Below are positions 37,911 through 50,971 of a DNA stretch of 64,000 nt, piece by piece. Positions within the stretch are counted from its first letter, which is position 1. The number at the start of each line of letters is the position of its first letter. Both the position numbers and the translations under genes were made by a program. Under the pieces are notes generated by a model. It was not told the origin of the DNA and did no database searches. It saw nothing but the letters and a program-made list of their open reading frames with translations. Origin of the DNA: Silene conica (Eukaryota > Streptophyta > Magnoliopsida > Caryophyllales > Caryophyllaceae); contig CM055315.2 of assembly GCA_029255685.2 (NCBI GenBank), positions 57,693,181-57,757,180 of the forward strand, read 5' to 3'.

Positions 37911-38837
37911 ATGGCAAATAACGCTCCACCACTCCCACATCACGTTTCATGGCTTCGGTCTTTTATGGATCGTTGCAAGCTTGAGAAGCATGGCGCCAAT
38001 TTTAAAGATTGGGACGCCCAATTGGTGTTGGCCGCGGAAGCCGACGATAAGACTCGTTATCTTACCATTGCCGCTCCTCCCACTCCCGGTGCTCGTTCAT
38101 CGGAAGCGACTCGTGAAGCCTATGAGGCCTACATGAAGGAGTCGCATGCTTTGAAGAACGTGCTTATATTTTCGATGGAGCCGGATCTCCAAAGAAGAAT
38201 GATTAAGCTAGCCACGGCTAATGAGATATACACTAGAGTTGCGAACATGTTTTCGCAAGCTCCTAGGGTAATCCAATATGAGGCGGCCTCCGCCTTCTTC
38301 GATTTGACCTTAAAAGAAGGTCAAAAGATCAGTCCTCATGTGCTCAAAATGGTTGAGCTAGCCGAAACCTTGAAGTTGCAAGGGGTGAATGTTCCCGACT
38401 CGCTTATTGTTGACAAAATCCTTCACTCCCTCAACAAAGTGAAATCGTATGTTCAGTTTCGGGTAAACTATAACATGCGCAATCAAGTAACCTCCTTGGA
38501 CGAGTTACATAAGATGTTAGTCCAAGCGGAGAGGGATATGGGACTTAATGAGAGTTCCACAAAGGATGTGCTTAATATCGATTCAAAAAGCAAGAGGAAG
38601 TTTAAGCGCAAGGCCAACAAGGGTAAAAATGTTAAAGCCTTCAAACCCGCATCTCCTAAGGAGAAGACTTTTACGAAAGGTGCTTCTTCTTCATCGTCAT
38701 CAAAGGTTGAAGACAAGTGCCATTATTGCACTAAGATGGGGCATTGGAAGCGGAATTGCCCGAAGTATCTCCATGACCTCAAAGCCGGAAAGGTTTTTGC
38801 TGTAGGTATAAATTCTCGTCTAATTCATGTTATTTAA
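37911..38837 (+). CDS. Copia GAG polyprotein of the TR-GAG element
   Basis: An intact 308-residue GAG (start at 37911; an in-frame ATG at 37857 adds 18 hydrophobic residues unlikely to belong). The N-terminal two thirds form the Copia gag domain (UBN2-like, residues about 20-215). A Lys-rich linker (about 225-260) and one zinc knuckle CX2CX4HX4C (residues 270-283, 38718-38759) bind RNA. It should assemble the virus-like particle that packages the element, with RT and integrase supplied in trans. The annotated stop at 38835-38837 lies in a possible intron: donor G/GTATAA at 38805/38806 and acceptor TTTTAAAG at 38897 would join to 38898-38944, giving a Lys/Glu-rich tail ending at 38944. No internal stop or frameshift. 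Confidence 0.88.
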   Translation: MANNAPPLPHHVSWLRSFMDRCKLEKHGANFKDWDAQLVLAAEADDKTRYLTIAAPPTPGARSSEATREAYEAYMKESHALKNVLIFSMEPDLQRRMIKLATANEIYTRVANMFSQAPRVIQYEAASAFFDLTLKEGQKISPHVLKMVELAETLKLQGVNVPDSLIVDKILHSLNKVKSYVQFRVNYNMRNQVTSLDELHKMLVQAERDMGLNESSTKDVLNIDSKSKRKFKRKANKGKNVKAFKPASPKEKTFTKGASSSSSSKVEDKCHYCTKMGHWKRNCPKYLHDLKAGKVFAVGINSRLIHVI

Positions 38838-38944
38838 TCAATTTTTGTATATTGATACAAGTTATTGATTCTCACCCGTTTATAAATTGTTTTAAAGGGG
38901 CTCCTACCAAAGACAAAGGCAAGGAGAAGGAGAAGGAAACTTGA

Positions 38945-41264
38945 AGTTCCTTCCATGGATGGCTAAGGTAGCATCCGAGATTGAAGACATGAAGAGCATG
39001 GCTCTAATTTTCATTTTGATGTCTTCTTTCTTTTTGCATTTTAATTTAAGAACTTGGTATTTCTTGTACGACAAGAATCTTGTTGAAACAATGGTTGTAA
39101 TAGTGGTGACTTGGTTTTCAACCCAAGTCATCCTTTTGTTCTTAATCAAACATGTTTGGTTGTTTTAAAATGCTTTTATGATACATAACATGAGTTGATA
39201 CGATTTTCATAGATCGTAATAAAGTACCTTGAATGATTCACCGTACGAAAGAAATGATAGGATCATTATAAAAGTAATACGACTTACTTAAAAACGAGAA
39301 TTGCATCCCGTGAAATACTTCAAATTCAAACATAAGAACATCAGTTCATTATAAGATTTTCACCTTAAATGAAAGAATATGTTAATATCTCAATACTCAC
39401 ATAATTCTTTATCCAATACATTGTTGACGGGCGAAAATGCTATCCTTCTTAAATAACGGTTATTTTAAAGGATAGAGTGGGAGAAATTCTACGCCCGTAA
39501 ACCAATGAAATAAACATAGGATCTTAGAGAAGAGTCCTATGAGGAGTCCTTGAGAATAACTCTAAGAGATTGGATAGAAGAAACTACGAGAGGACACAGA
39601 AGAAACTACGCGAGGACACAAAAGGAAATGTTCCATATGTTGTCATTAATTCCTAGAGAGGACAAAGGGAACCGCGAGTGTTAACGGAAGGAAATCGTTT
39701 CCATGATGTTAATGTTTCTGTTTTATAAAGATCCCGATCTCGTGGGAAGGAAAATGAAAATGAAATGTTCATTACGAGTTGAGAAAATGTTTGAAGTAAA
39801 TCAAAATGAAATGTTCATTATGAGTTGAGAAGATGTTTGAAGATGTTACCTAATCACTATGAAATCAGTGGGAGTTATTAACTATAAGATAGTAATACAA
39901 AATTCAGTGGGAGAAAAGTTATTAAGGAAACGAAACCTACCATTTAGAGAGAATGGTGATTCTTTAAAAGGTAAAGAATATGAGGTTTTCAATTCTAAAT
40001 GAATATATGTTAAGAACATAAATCATAAGTGAGTTTATTATATGATAATGAAACGTCATCGATCAGTTTACAAGGTTTGGATTTGAATCCGAGATATGAA
40101 AATGTTGATTCATATAACCTTGATCAAAATGCCATAAGTTGAAATAAAGCCCTATTTCGATATAAGTTTCTCGAGGAGAACTAAGAGATCGAATCTAGGT
40201 TAACTACGATATGAATTCTAGTACAATATGACTGTGTTCATGTGGATGACATGTCATAAGTTTTAAGAAAACAGTGGGAGCTTCCTTAAAGTAAGGAGAC
40301 TCGAGTCGAGTATAAGAGACTTGAAGTGTACTTGAATTAGATCATATTATACAAGATAATATGAGTCAAAAGGAAACCGAAATTTGTAGGTTTAAAAGAT
40401 GTGAAGATAGGGTATATTCACATAATAAACCATTAATACAAATTGATGTATGATCATCAAAGATTGTTTATGTGGAGCAACAATATCGTATTGATTGTTC
40501 GCACATAACAATCACTCTTATCGTTTGAGTTATTATTATTATTATTAATATTAACTCACAATTTATACTTTGTGAAATCCAAATGGGTTGTAAGAGACAA
40601 TTTGAACCCCATAAGTGAACTGGATTAACTTAGTATAGCCCATAGTCGCTTGTATGAGGTGACGTCTCGAAGCGACTACAATGTGAGGCGATTGATGGCA
40701 AGTTCAAATGTCATAGAGTCATATGGGATGACTAGTCGATCACATCGGCAGACTGTGTAACACTCTGTTGGGCATTTAGTGACCGCTTATAGAGTTCTGG
40801 AAATTTTATAATTAGCCTGGTCGTGGCGAGAGCTACTATATTATTCACATAAGTCGATTCTTTGACTTGAAACTGTTCGCCCAAGGTGATGCAGCCTCAG
40901 ATTGACTTTGATTTTAGCTCTACGATCAACCGTTAAAGGGGGTCAAATGGGCTTCTTTTGGGTCATGATGGACTGTGTTAGTCGAAGGGAACAGTAGGAT
41001 AGGAATTGTCCAGTCCCTCGTCGGGGTTGTCTTAAATCTCAGGGCCACTCGAGGAGAAGTTTAACTGAAAATGCGTGGCCACGCTCGGAAGGTATCTATG
41101 GTAGATAATTCCGGTCAAAGCAGTTAAATCTCCAGATCGAGAAAACCGCTCAAGATATGATCAAATGCAAGTACGACCTGGAAGACACCTTGCATTGAGT
41201 GGGAGATGACGTAATAGGACAAGAGAATTGGTGACGCACACTTGTCGAGGACAAGTGGAAGATT
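38945..41264 (+). other. Post-gag non-coding region of the TR-GAG element
   Basis: 2.3 kb with no protease, integrase, RT or RNase H signature in any frame. GTGGGAG purine motifs recur (near 39478, 39869, 39908, 40274, 41199), and the region ends with a GAGGACAAGTGGAAGAT tract before the 3' LTR, as in many Copia elements. A near-identical 20-bp unit is doubled at about 39586-39625. Confidence 0.7.
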
Positions 41265-42528
41265 GTTGGGAAATGTGTCCTCAACAATAGTGCGATCACG
41301 ACAGTGATAAAAATCATTGTCATAAATCTTATGAAAAGAATATGCAAGGGACGATCCAATATTGATTTAGTCAACTGACCAACATTAATCGGTAATGATT
41401 GGCTGACTAGAGTTTAACATTACTGTCGTATGACGGTGGGGGTCAGTTGATCCCTTTAGGTCACACCTATAGGACTAACCCCTTAAACGTATATTGATTA
41501 ATTGTATAGGATACAGATTGATCGATATTCTTAAAACCGTATATTGAGAAATTAGAGGTTGAATCTTAAAGGTAAGATTTATATTTGAAATTGAAATGTG
41601 TCAATTGTCAAATGTTAATCGATATTTATGAAATTTCGAAATTAGAATGAGATGGGTTCGTGGTTATTACAAATGTTGTATATCGTATTGACGATTATTA
41701 TAATAACCATATTTTGAGACGGTGATTATGAATTACTAAATAATTTGTTAAATATGATTTGATTAATTTAGAAATATTATTTATATGATAAATATATTTT
41801 AAATTAATACAATTGAATTATGTCACATAAGATGTTACATATTACACAATTGTACAAATTACAATTTGTAAAATGAAAGTACATTTTACACAAAAGTGGC
41901 GTGTGATGGTGTGTATAATAAGGACTAATTTGTTTAAATTAGTGCATGACAAAAACATAATGATTGTGTAGGTATGATACCTATATGTAGCCATGCAAAC
42001 CTAATTGCTTGTGTAAGACAAGCAATCTATTTTGGTCTTACATAACACACTATCACACGACACACCACATACCATCATTATAAGAAGTGAATTTTGTTCA
42101 CCTTATGAATTCTAATTGATGTTCATCTTTTCTAGTAAAAAAGAAAGATAAAACCAAATATTGTATTTTCTAGTGTGAGAAACAAAATACAATAACCTCT
42201 AAAACTATTACTAGATAATATTTTCTAGTATACTAATATTATTATTAGTACACGGTTTTAGCCTAATTCCGTCCTCTAGTATCGGGTTCGGTTATTTGGT
42301 CCGTTTAAGGTAAGGTCTTGGTGCTCACCCATTGGAGGCAAGCTTACTTGGTTGCTCTTGGAGGATCGTCCTAAGCATATTTCGGACCGGTTGTAAGAAT
42401 ACGATTCTCATTATTTCCGCTTTTATTTTGCATGCATAAGATCGACTAAGTTAATATGAGATTAATTAGTTACATTAGTAAGACTAAATATTTCGAACCA
42501 GCTAGTATGACTACCTCGAGTTCCAACA
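41265..42528 (+). repeat. 3' LTR of the TR-GAG element
   Basis: 1264 bp, near-identical to 34170-35430. Visible differences include single substitutions near 41439, 41571 and 41667, and a 4-bp insertion near 41750. Confidence 0.95.
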
Positions 42529-42533
42529 CAAAA

Positions 42534-44448
42534 TTCCTTCATTCATTCCTTGATTCTCATCGTCAATTGTTTTGCCCAAATAAAATCCAGTAACAATCAT
42601 TCATTGTAATCACAAATAAATCGAATTCTAATAATGAAGACATCGATTAAGAAACTACTGCAACATCATACGCAGAATCGCAAGGACAAAAAAATTACCC
42701 TCTTGCTTAATTGGATGAGCTCGCTAAAGTTTCTGAGGTATACGGGTTATCTGTCTATCTTCTTCTTCTTCTTCCTATTATGTTTTACTAATTTAATTTA
42801 ATTTAATACTCTTGAGTCTTGAGTATTTGAAGATGAATTATTGGTGTTGTTCTTAAAGCTTGTGACCTTCGTGTTACTTATATTAAGATTAGTTAGTTTA
42901 TGTAATTTGATTGTTGTTTTGTTAAATTTTCAGGTTTTTGTTGAAAATTTCATCGTTTTTTTGTAATGTTTGTTTAATGGTTATGCTATGGACCCCTATT
43001 GGAAGCCATTGACGGTTTAATGTGGTAATTGAGTTCTGAAATGATTGATTTTTTCAGGGTTTTGTTCAAGTTTTCAACTTTTTTTTGTATTGTTTGTTTG
43101 TCCAATGTTTGTATTATCGACCATATTGGGAGCTGTGGACAGTTTGGAACTAAGGCTAATTAAGTATGAAAATGGTGTATTTTTTAGGGTTTTGCTTAAG
43201 TTCTCGACTTTTTTTCGGTGTTGTCGATTTGTCTAGTGTGTTAACTGAGTTTGGAAGAGTGCAACATTTCAGGGTTTTGTTGAAGTTTTCAACCTTTTCT
43301 TCTGTAGAGTATTATCTAATGTGTTTACTGACTTTGAAAATGCTCAATTTTTTATTGCTTATTTACAGTGATTAAAGGGTTTCGTGTTGAATTGATTTAT
43401 CCCCTTTTGGTTAACCCTGTACGTAGGCAAGTTATGGAGTAAATCTTTAGTAATTCCCATTGAAGAACACCTTTTTCCTGTAAAAGAGAACTGTTATCGC
43501 CTTATCGGTGATTTTTCAGATTTGTCTTCAGTAGTTTTCATGTCGGGAGATTGTATACATTCCTGAAAATGACCCATATATAATAGTCTCTTTAAGGATT
43601 TGAGTTGGTGGTGTATTTCGCCGACACTTATGAATGACTTTCACGGGATATCATTTCTTATGGTTTCCACTGGCTTGCAACTTCACTTACTAGTTATAGT
43701 AGTAACTAGTCATCTACGTTTTACAGATGAGTTGAAAACCTTTCACCTGTTGGTCATTTGTGTTTGAAGATTGATCTGGCACTAGTAATCATTGTTTTAT
43801 GTGTGTTGTTAAAGTGTCGCTGATATTCTGCTGATTTTTTAATAAATTTTCCGACTTGCATAGCATGATCTGTTTTCGCTATTTATATATTCTGACCAAC
43901 ATAGCCTCCCGTAATAGCTTTTTTTAGGTGTTTCGTGTACAAGAATTTCGGTGGAGGCGGAAGCTAGAATGCCCCTTACTCCTCCTGATATGAAAGTAGA
44001 AGATTTCACTATTCTGCTATTTCAGTAAGATACATAATATAATATTTATTTCGCCTGCAGTGAAAACATCAGAGATAAAATCACAGAGATAAAATCATAA
44101 AATAGGACTATTTGAATCGTGGTATAATATAATAGGACTATTTGAATCACAGAGATAATATACTATTTATTTCGCCGACAATGAATATAGTAGCGCAGCC
44201 AGTGAAAACATCACAGAGATAAAATCATAAAATAGGACCTCATGCTGTTAAACCTAGCGTCTTCTTCGACTTATCAAATTTCGCCGGCGATCGCATGAAT
44301 GTTATTGCAGCAATTGTTCTTCTAGGTATTCTTCATTTCTTTTCGTTCACTTATTTTAATTGCATTTTTATTAAACTGATTTACCCAATTAATTATGGTT
44401 TATTGCATTAATTTTTGTTCACTTAGTTCTGTTAGAACATCCAAGTTT
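42534..44448. other. CACTA middle segment, exon-like pieces and degenerate repeats
   Basis: No transposase. Possible exons on the plus strand: about 42633-42736, followed by a GTATAC donor; about 43928-44026, after a TTTTTTAG acceptor and open in one frame; and about 44240-44325. Four loose copies of a segment beginning CAGGGTTTTGTTCAAG occur at about 42932, 43056, 43187 and 43271. A partial duplication involving CATCACAGAGATAAAATCAT lies at about 44030-44240. This could be a captured gene (Pack-CACTA) or remains of the element's own intron-rich gene. Confidence 0.4.
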
Positions 44449-44453
44449 GCTTC

Positions 44454-47205
44454 TGTAATACCCGTAAAATCCGTCAATAAAATAAAATGAGAAATTTATT
44501 GATTAAACAAGTATCGCTTAATAGAGACACGTAAAACCGTCGCATGCATCGTTTTCCGTCATAAAATCGTTGACCAATGCATGCCTAGACATGTGGACCA
44601 ATGCATGCCTAGACACTTGGCTTATGCATTAGGACACTTGTCTAGACATGCAAAGTCCCATTTTCTCTTTGTTTCCATCCTTTCCCACACCACTTTTCAA
44701 CTCCCCACCAGATTTCATTCTTCAATTTCCCCACACAAACACACACAAACTACAACAAAAAAATATATAGAGAGAAGGAGAGGAAAACGTGAGGGAGAAG
44801 AAGAAAGAACAAGAGGAGATCTTGCCTAGCACTAAGTAAGCTTACTTTTCCCTTCAAATCTGATTTTATAACTTTTTAACATGCATTCACATATCACCTA
44901 ACATCTAAACATGAACTTAAGAATCTACAACCATGCATGCAAAGGATTGAACATAGTAAAAACCGTTATTTTGTCAAAAACGTAGCATGCATGTAGTAGA
45001 TCTGAAAACACATGTTAAAATGAGTATTTTAAGAAAAAAAAAATTTGGGACTTTCCTTAAGTTGTTATAAAATCACTCACCAAAAATTAGGACGTTTGCA
45101 TGAACCGTTTAGAAATGAAAAATCATATACTACAGCCTGTTTTCTGCTTAACCGAATCACTAGATCTCAGTTAAAGAGTCATCAAACCATATTTAAAAAA
45201 GGAATCAGTGTCTCATCTCTTAATATGTTAAACTAAATTGAGTCTAGATGATAATAGGCTTTTGAATCAACTCGTTTCAATTTGTTAAGAGGGATTTATG
45301 ATGTAAAACTTTTCATGACTCAGTTTCTGACCATTGTTTTTAAAACGCGTTTTTAGATCTGATAAACCCAATTTTGAGACAACATGCATAACTAACAATA
45401 TGTTTTAGACACATAAAGGAATCCAATAAAGCCAACCATGCACAAAAATATGACGTTTTGGATTTATTATGAGTTTTACAAGTTTCTGTTGTGTTCTCGA
45501 AAAATGTTTTAATTAGTCTTACTTGTTAAAAGCTTACATTTCCATAAAAGGGTAATTTAGTCATACATAAAAATATAATAAGTGACCCATCTCTTCACAT
45601 GTTAAAGTTTAATTAATGCAAAGTGTAGTAGGCTTTCGTTTCGACGAGTTTCGACATGTTAAGAGTATTTACCACCCCGTAACTTTTTAAGACTCGCCTT
45701 TGGACCAACTTTGGTAGACTGTAACTTCGGACCCCTTAAACACGTTTTTAGAATCTTACCACCAAGACATTAAAGATTGAAAACTAACTAAGGAACCAAA
45801 CCCCACTGGTCTCACCTCAAAACATTTAGTAACGAAGGAGATATGACGATTTAAAGTTTCTGTTTCAAATTTATAAAAACCGAGAAAGTATAGTTATCGC
45901 ATAATTTACTACAAGTAGCTTAGTAATGGTCGTTCATATAAGTAACTATTATTTTAAATATTATGTAGAGTCGGGATTCATAGAAGAGGCTCTCTAACCT
46001 TTAATCGCTCGTAAGGTAAGGGAAACGCTTATCCATACACTCTTATTAAACCGTTACGATTTGTTACTATCTTGCATGGTAAGACTTTTGGTTATATTGA
46101 AATATTTATATTGGTTGAAATCATTTTACAAAATGATCATGGATAAAGATTTTTTTGTTTTGATCTTTTGAAACGGGATTGTGTTTAATAGGGAAAGAAG
46201 TGGTTTATGATTTTAAAAGTTTTGGGAACCAAAACCGTTTTGCTTTTCTACAAGCTTATGATGAGTTATCAAATTTGAAGGAAATATCTTGTTTATTTGG
46301 AAATGGATTCTCATGTTGGTTTGAAACGGTTTTGGTAGAGGGGTAGGTTGTTCCATAATAAGGGACTTCCTATACAGAGCTTCTGATGGGGGTTAGTTGA
46401 TCGAGACTCCGTCCTCTTATCTTCCTCTTTGGGGTTGGCCCTTAGAGGGGTGTGCACACTCGGGATTCTAGGACAGTTTAGTACATGATTTGGCGAACCC
46501 CGTCTTATCCGGTTTAGGGCGAGGGGATCCTCTTCATACGGCCTTTATCCAAGTATATACCGACGTTGGAAATTGTTGGAAAGAAATGTTTTCTTTGGTT
46601 TGGAATTATCTTGAAAGGTTGGATATGGATTTGAATATTTTGGAACACTTATATTGTTCTTAATCATTTAAAATTATTTGTTCCCCTTCAACTAACAGTG
46701 GAAATTGTGATACTCTGTTTTCAATCTTTCGAAACACTTGTTACACATTATTTTAAAATGTCTTTTAAGTTATGATTTTATATTCCGTTTATTCTTTATT
46801 CGGATTGTTTACCTTACTCAACATTATTGTTGACCCTTTTATTTGTTTTGTCCTTGTTGGGACCTGCGGTGATCACAAATTGTGTGAGCAGATCGTGTAA
46901 CAGGTACTCATGGGAATTAGTCGTGGGATGCACAGGAGAGCGCGCTTAATAGTTTCATTCAAAGACAAATGCTTAAAGACTTTATCTTTCTTTTGGATCG
47001 TTGAACTTATTTTCGCTTCCGCAAACTTTAAATTTGGTTGTAATCGCATTTTACTCTTTGGATTTTAATTTTGCATTAGACAACTACCTATTTTATTTCA
47101 TGGTTAGGTACTACTACCACATTTGGTTTAATTGTGACACACCCATTATCCGAATTTTACTTGAAAACCCTATTTACTAATGAATAGGATTATGGGGGTG
47201 TTACA
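44454..47205 (+). repeat. 5' LTR of the chromodomain-only element
   Basis: TGTAATACCCG to GGTGTTACA. The conserved LTR hairpin is TCAAC/GTTGA at 46818-46833, 372 bp from the LTR end. The open frame near 44581-44829 recurs in the other LTR and is not a gene. Confidence 0.93.
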
Positions 47206-47208
47206 AAG

Positions 47209-47220
47209 TGGTATCAGAGC
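47209..47220 (+). promoter_or_regulatory. Primer binding site of the chromodomain-only element
   Basis: TGGTATCAGAGC, three bases after the LTR, a perfect initiator-Met match. Confidence 0.93.
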
Positions 47221-50200
47221 GGGTTTCCTTCTTGGATAGGTGATTAGATCTTCATATCTCTTCACCGCCCGTACATTGACCGACCATAACAAATATTTGC
47301 AAAAGTTTTCAAAAAAAAAAAAAATATTAAATGACGTCGGTGAGTTGAGTGTGGGATTTATATGGGACGTGTATTGCTATATGTGAATTGTTGGAATAGA
47401 CTTGGATATTTGAGCACTGTGAATTGAAAGTGGTACGGAATGGAATGCAATAAAATATGTTAATATGATGCGAAATGCAATTGATTAATTTTTCATATAT
47501 TATGGTGTTATAGAATCGAAGTTTAATTGTGATGATATATGAGACACGTACCTTATTGAATTCGTTGTGATTCATACATGTGATTTTATAACGTGAGTTA
47601 TTTTGTAACAATCATCACTACTAGTAATCTATTGAATGACATATATTTTGGTTATATTTGAAGGTAAAGCGTAACGACTATAATTATTTGATGTTGTAGT
47701 CTCGCCACTTGGGTTACCGCTGAATTTAAGAATGGTGTTACCAATGATACCGGTAGGAAAAATAGAGAACTTAGAGGATTTTGTATGAATGAATTAACCT
47801 ATTTATGGTTGCCAATTTAGAGATCTCAAATATAGTGAGTTTTAGAAATGAAAGTTGCGTATTGAATTGAGTATTGAAATTGTGAATATGGAAAACTAGA
47901 GACGTTATAAAGAGTTAGTCATGCGCATGAAGTTGCGGAATAATAATCTAACTACTTAGTTGAGGTATCAATGAATTCATTAATGTTATTATGGTGATAA
48001 GAAAGTATTGAGATACATAAATGGATAATGTTTCTTGGAAGATTAAGACACAAATGATTCGTTTAACTTGGAGGGTTATTAAGAACTATTTGGAAAAAAA
48101 AAATTAAATAAGGGATTTACTTTTATGCAACGATGTTTGATGAAGATGATGATGTTATGTGGGTATCAGTGGTATAGATAGTATGAGTAGAAACTATTTA
48201 CTGAAAGGTATAAAAGAAAAGAATTAAGGTACTAGGACTTGATCAATTGGAGTGATAGTTACGAATATGAATATTAGGTGATCATTAGGGTTCGAGTTAG
48301 TGCAAGGATATTAAGGTGTAATTTTATCATATTGACTTTGTTTAAGGCATTGAGTGGTATTTATGATGTAGTTATGAATGCGTTATCGGGATGTAAAGTT
48401 ATATATATAAGTTATCAATGCATTTTGTGGAGAACTGCATAGATATGGCATACACTTCTTTTGCATTAGTTATGACAAAGAGATTTCACAGGTACGACAT
48501 TGGTAATTTTGGTGGCAACGAGACTTTGAGGAAATGAAAAGCTTAGACCAAACAGTAGTGATTCTTACTTGATGAAATTAGTTGAGGTAATTAGTATCAA
48601 GGACTAGATTTGAACATTAGTACATATGAGTGGAAAGGACATTAAACCCTTAAGGTGAGTAGTTTATTTGACCCAGAGTGATGTAAATGAATTTTATTGG
48701 GGATACATGAAGGAACTAGTTTACATATGGTAATTTCTCCTTGGATTTAGAGAGGAGGTCAAAGAGATTTGTGATATTTAAGGCCTGGATGAGTGATGCA
48801 CATAATGCTTTAATGGTGATTAATAAGAATGAACAATTTGTCGGGGTAAGAGAAATTGTATTATTATACCTGATTGAGAGACTTGTTTATACCTTATAGG
48901 CACATTGGTGAGAAAGATAGTTGTTCACGTGCTTAAGCTAGTTATCAGTCATACTATATATAAGACGAGCTTCATTGGATGTGTAAGTAACATATAGAAT
49001 GAGAAGAGATTATGGATTGGAAAGTAAGATATGTAGTCACAAGGACGTGAGGTGGATAATATGGGAAATTTGAGCTTATGGATTATGAACATGATACCTG
49101 TGAGGTATATAGTCTATAAAGAGATGCTAAGTGATTTTGATTAAAGCATGAGCGATAATATACCTCACTAGGGGGCGTAAGAGAAAATGATGAACCCGAG
49201 GAAAAGTGCGATCTAGATGTGGATTTCGACTAAAAATTTTAAATGGTGATAATTATGAGGATTTCTGCAATATCTAGGGTTGTTATCCAGGCGTTTATGT
49301 AGGTGTAGAATAACAATGTCACGAGTAGTAAATGCGTGGTAAGAATACTAGTTATATTAGGAATACAATAGACATTAGGATAGTAGCCAACTGAGTGTTA
49401 TGATCTTGCGTAGTAAGATATTAACGATGTGATCTTAGAAATTAAGAAAGTAGGTTACCAATAAACTTGAAGGAATTCTAGTTAGAAGTATTGGACAAGG
49501 CAATGTGGATTGATTAACAAGTCATGTGATTATGATCAATTGTGGACATATAATGTAATAATGAAGAGGACTTAGAGGACTTAAAGATTGGTATATATTG
49601 ATTTCACAAAGGACCAAGTGAAATTAATATATGTGATGAAGTTAAGATATGATCTTGGAATACATATATTGGGTTGCAACTAATGGACATGACCAAGGAA
49701 CGTACATGGTGAATAAAACCAAAGATTGACCTAGTATGATATGAATTGATCTTATTGAGGAACACTTATTATTTGAGGTAAAAGTTATAAGAATTTCGGA
49801 AACTTTTGTCGTAAATATTGAATATATACTTGTGGTATGTGGGATATAAGATAATAATGTTTAAATAATTTATGCTCGGAAGACTTAGTACCGGTAAGAG
49901 TGAATTTGTGGAAAAAGTTTAATGGCTAATTAGAGATTTAATGTCGATGGAAAATGCTAAATTTATCAGGGTATGTATTGGTTTTAATAGGTATTAAGAG
50001 GTTTGACAGATGTAATGGATTCATGGTTAAGAGATGGAGAAATGAATTTTGAAGTTTTCAAATAAGGATCGACTATGGTTGCTAAATTGAATTACTGATG
50101 AGAGACACGAAATGTTATGAAATTTTGGGAATGATAGTACGACTGTGTAATATGAGAATTAAGTTAAGGGTGACTATAATTTCATGCATATTCGCATTTA

Positions 50201-50551
50201 GTGACATACCGACATACCGACGTAGTTAGTAGTTTATGATTATTTGACTATTTGAGGATAAATTTATTCCGACTTGAGGTTATAGAGAAAATTTTAAGAT
50301 TTTGGCTTTAAGGAGTTGTTAGCAACGCAATTGGTTGATGGATACTAATGAACACATGTAAAGGGTTTGATGATAGATGAAAATGATTAAGGTAGAAGAT
50401 ATATATAGTTGACTAAAGAGAAACATCTAGAGCTCGCACGTAACTTAGGAACGGATAATGACCGATTATTTAATAACAGGTGGAATAAAAAGTGTTGTGG
50501 AGAGTATAACCCATTACGAGGGTAATACGATTTTCTTAGAAGGGAAAGAAG
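47221..50551 (+). other. Non-coding interior of the chromodomain-only element
   Basis: AT-rich, without recognisable Ty3 domains in any frame. The longest open frame (47327-47611, minus) has no family resemblance. It may be highly decayed gag-pol or unrelated filler. Confidence 0.6.
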
Positions 50552-50803
50552 TTGAGCCTGCAATATATAAGTTTGTATGGGATCTTGGAACAAATTAGAG
50601 AGGTAGTGCTAGAGCTTGACAATTCGCTATATTATGAGGAGCGGCATGTTAAGATCTTAGATAGTAAAGTTCGAAAGACCCGAAACGGAGAGACCCGTAT
50701 AATCAAGGTGCTATGGTCGAACCATGACACCGAGGAGGCCACTTGGGAAGCCGAGGAGGCCATGAAACTTAAATACCCAGAGCTCTTTGAGGTAATTACC
50801 TAG
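50552..50803 (+). pseudogene. Chromodomain remnant of a Tekay polyprotein
   Basis: An 83-residue open frame whose C-terminal 50 residues closely parallel the end of the Tekay integrase at 12070-12219: a conserved Arg-Asn-Gly-Glu stretch, a KVLW-type strand, an EEATWEAE helix motif and a YPELF ending. The N-terminal part reads into unrelated sequence. The domain itself has no stop or frameshift, while everything upstream in pol is gone. It could be passively retained beside the polypurine tract or translated as a small protein; the former is the default. Confidence 0.8.
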
Positions 50804-50971
50804 TTACGAGGACGTAACGCTCTTTAAGATAGGTAGGATGTAATACCTGCAATTTTTACTCTTCTGTTTTATTTGCATTATAAGAGACGGTTATAAATGA
50901 TATCGTTAGATTTGCTTGTAGGGGAAGTTTTAGAACTTCGAGGACGAAGTTCGTTTTTAAGGAGGGTAGAT

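Larger units (their letters stand above)
34170..42528 (+). mobile_element. GAG-only Ty1/Copia-type element (TR-GAG-like), TSD caaaa
   Basis: A complete 8.36-kb element with LTRs of 1261 and 1264 bp (34170-35430 and 41265-42528), both running TGTTGGGAA to TTCCAACA. The primer binding site is TGGTATCAGAGC at 35433-35444. A purine tract lies before the 3' LTR (about 41250-41264). The target duplication caaaa is perfect (34165-34169 and 42529-42533). It encodes only a GAG protein (37911-38837); protease, integrase, RT and RNase H are absent from all frames. This matches the TR-GAG class of non-autonomous plant retrotransposons. The LTRs differ at only a handful of positions by eye, so insertion is recent. 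Confidence 0.93.

Noticed and set aside
38945..41264. Possible Copia pol after gag
   Set aside because: No protease, integrase, RT or RNase H motif found in any frame; only recurring GTGGGAG purine tracts.
44581..44829. 82-residue open frame, repeated at 51099-51347
   Set aside because: Identical position in both LTRs of one element; no domain.
47221..50551. Possible decayed Ty3 pol
   Set aside because: No motif could be recognised by eye, so no domain is annotated.
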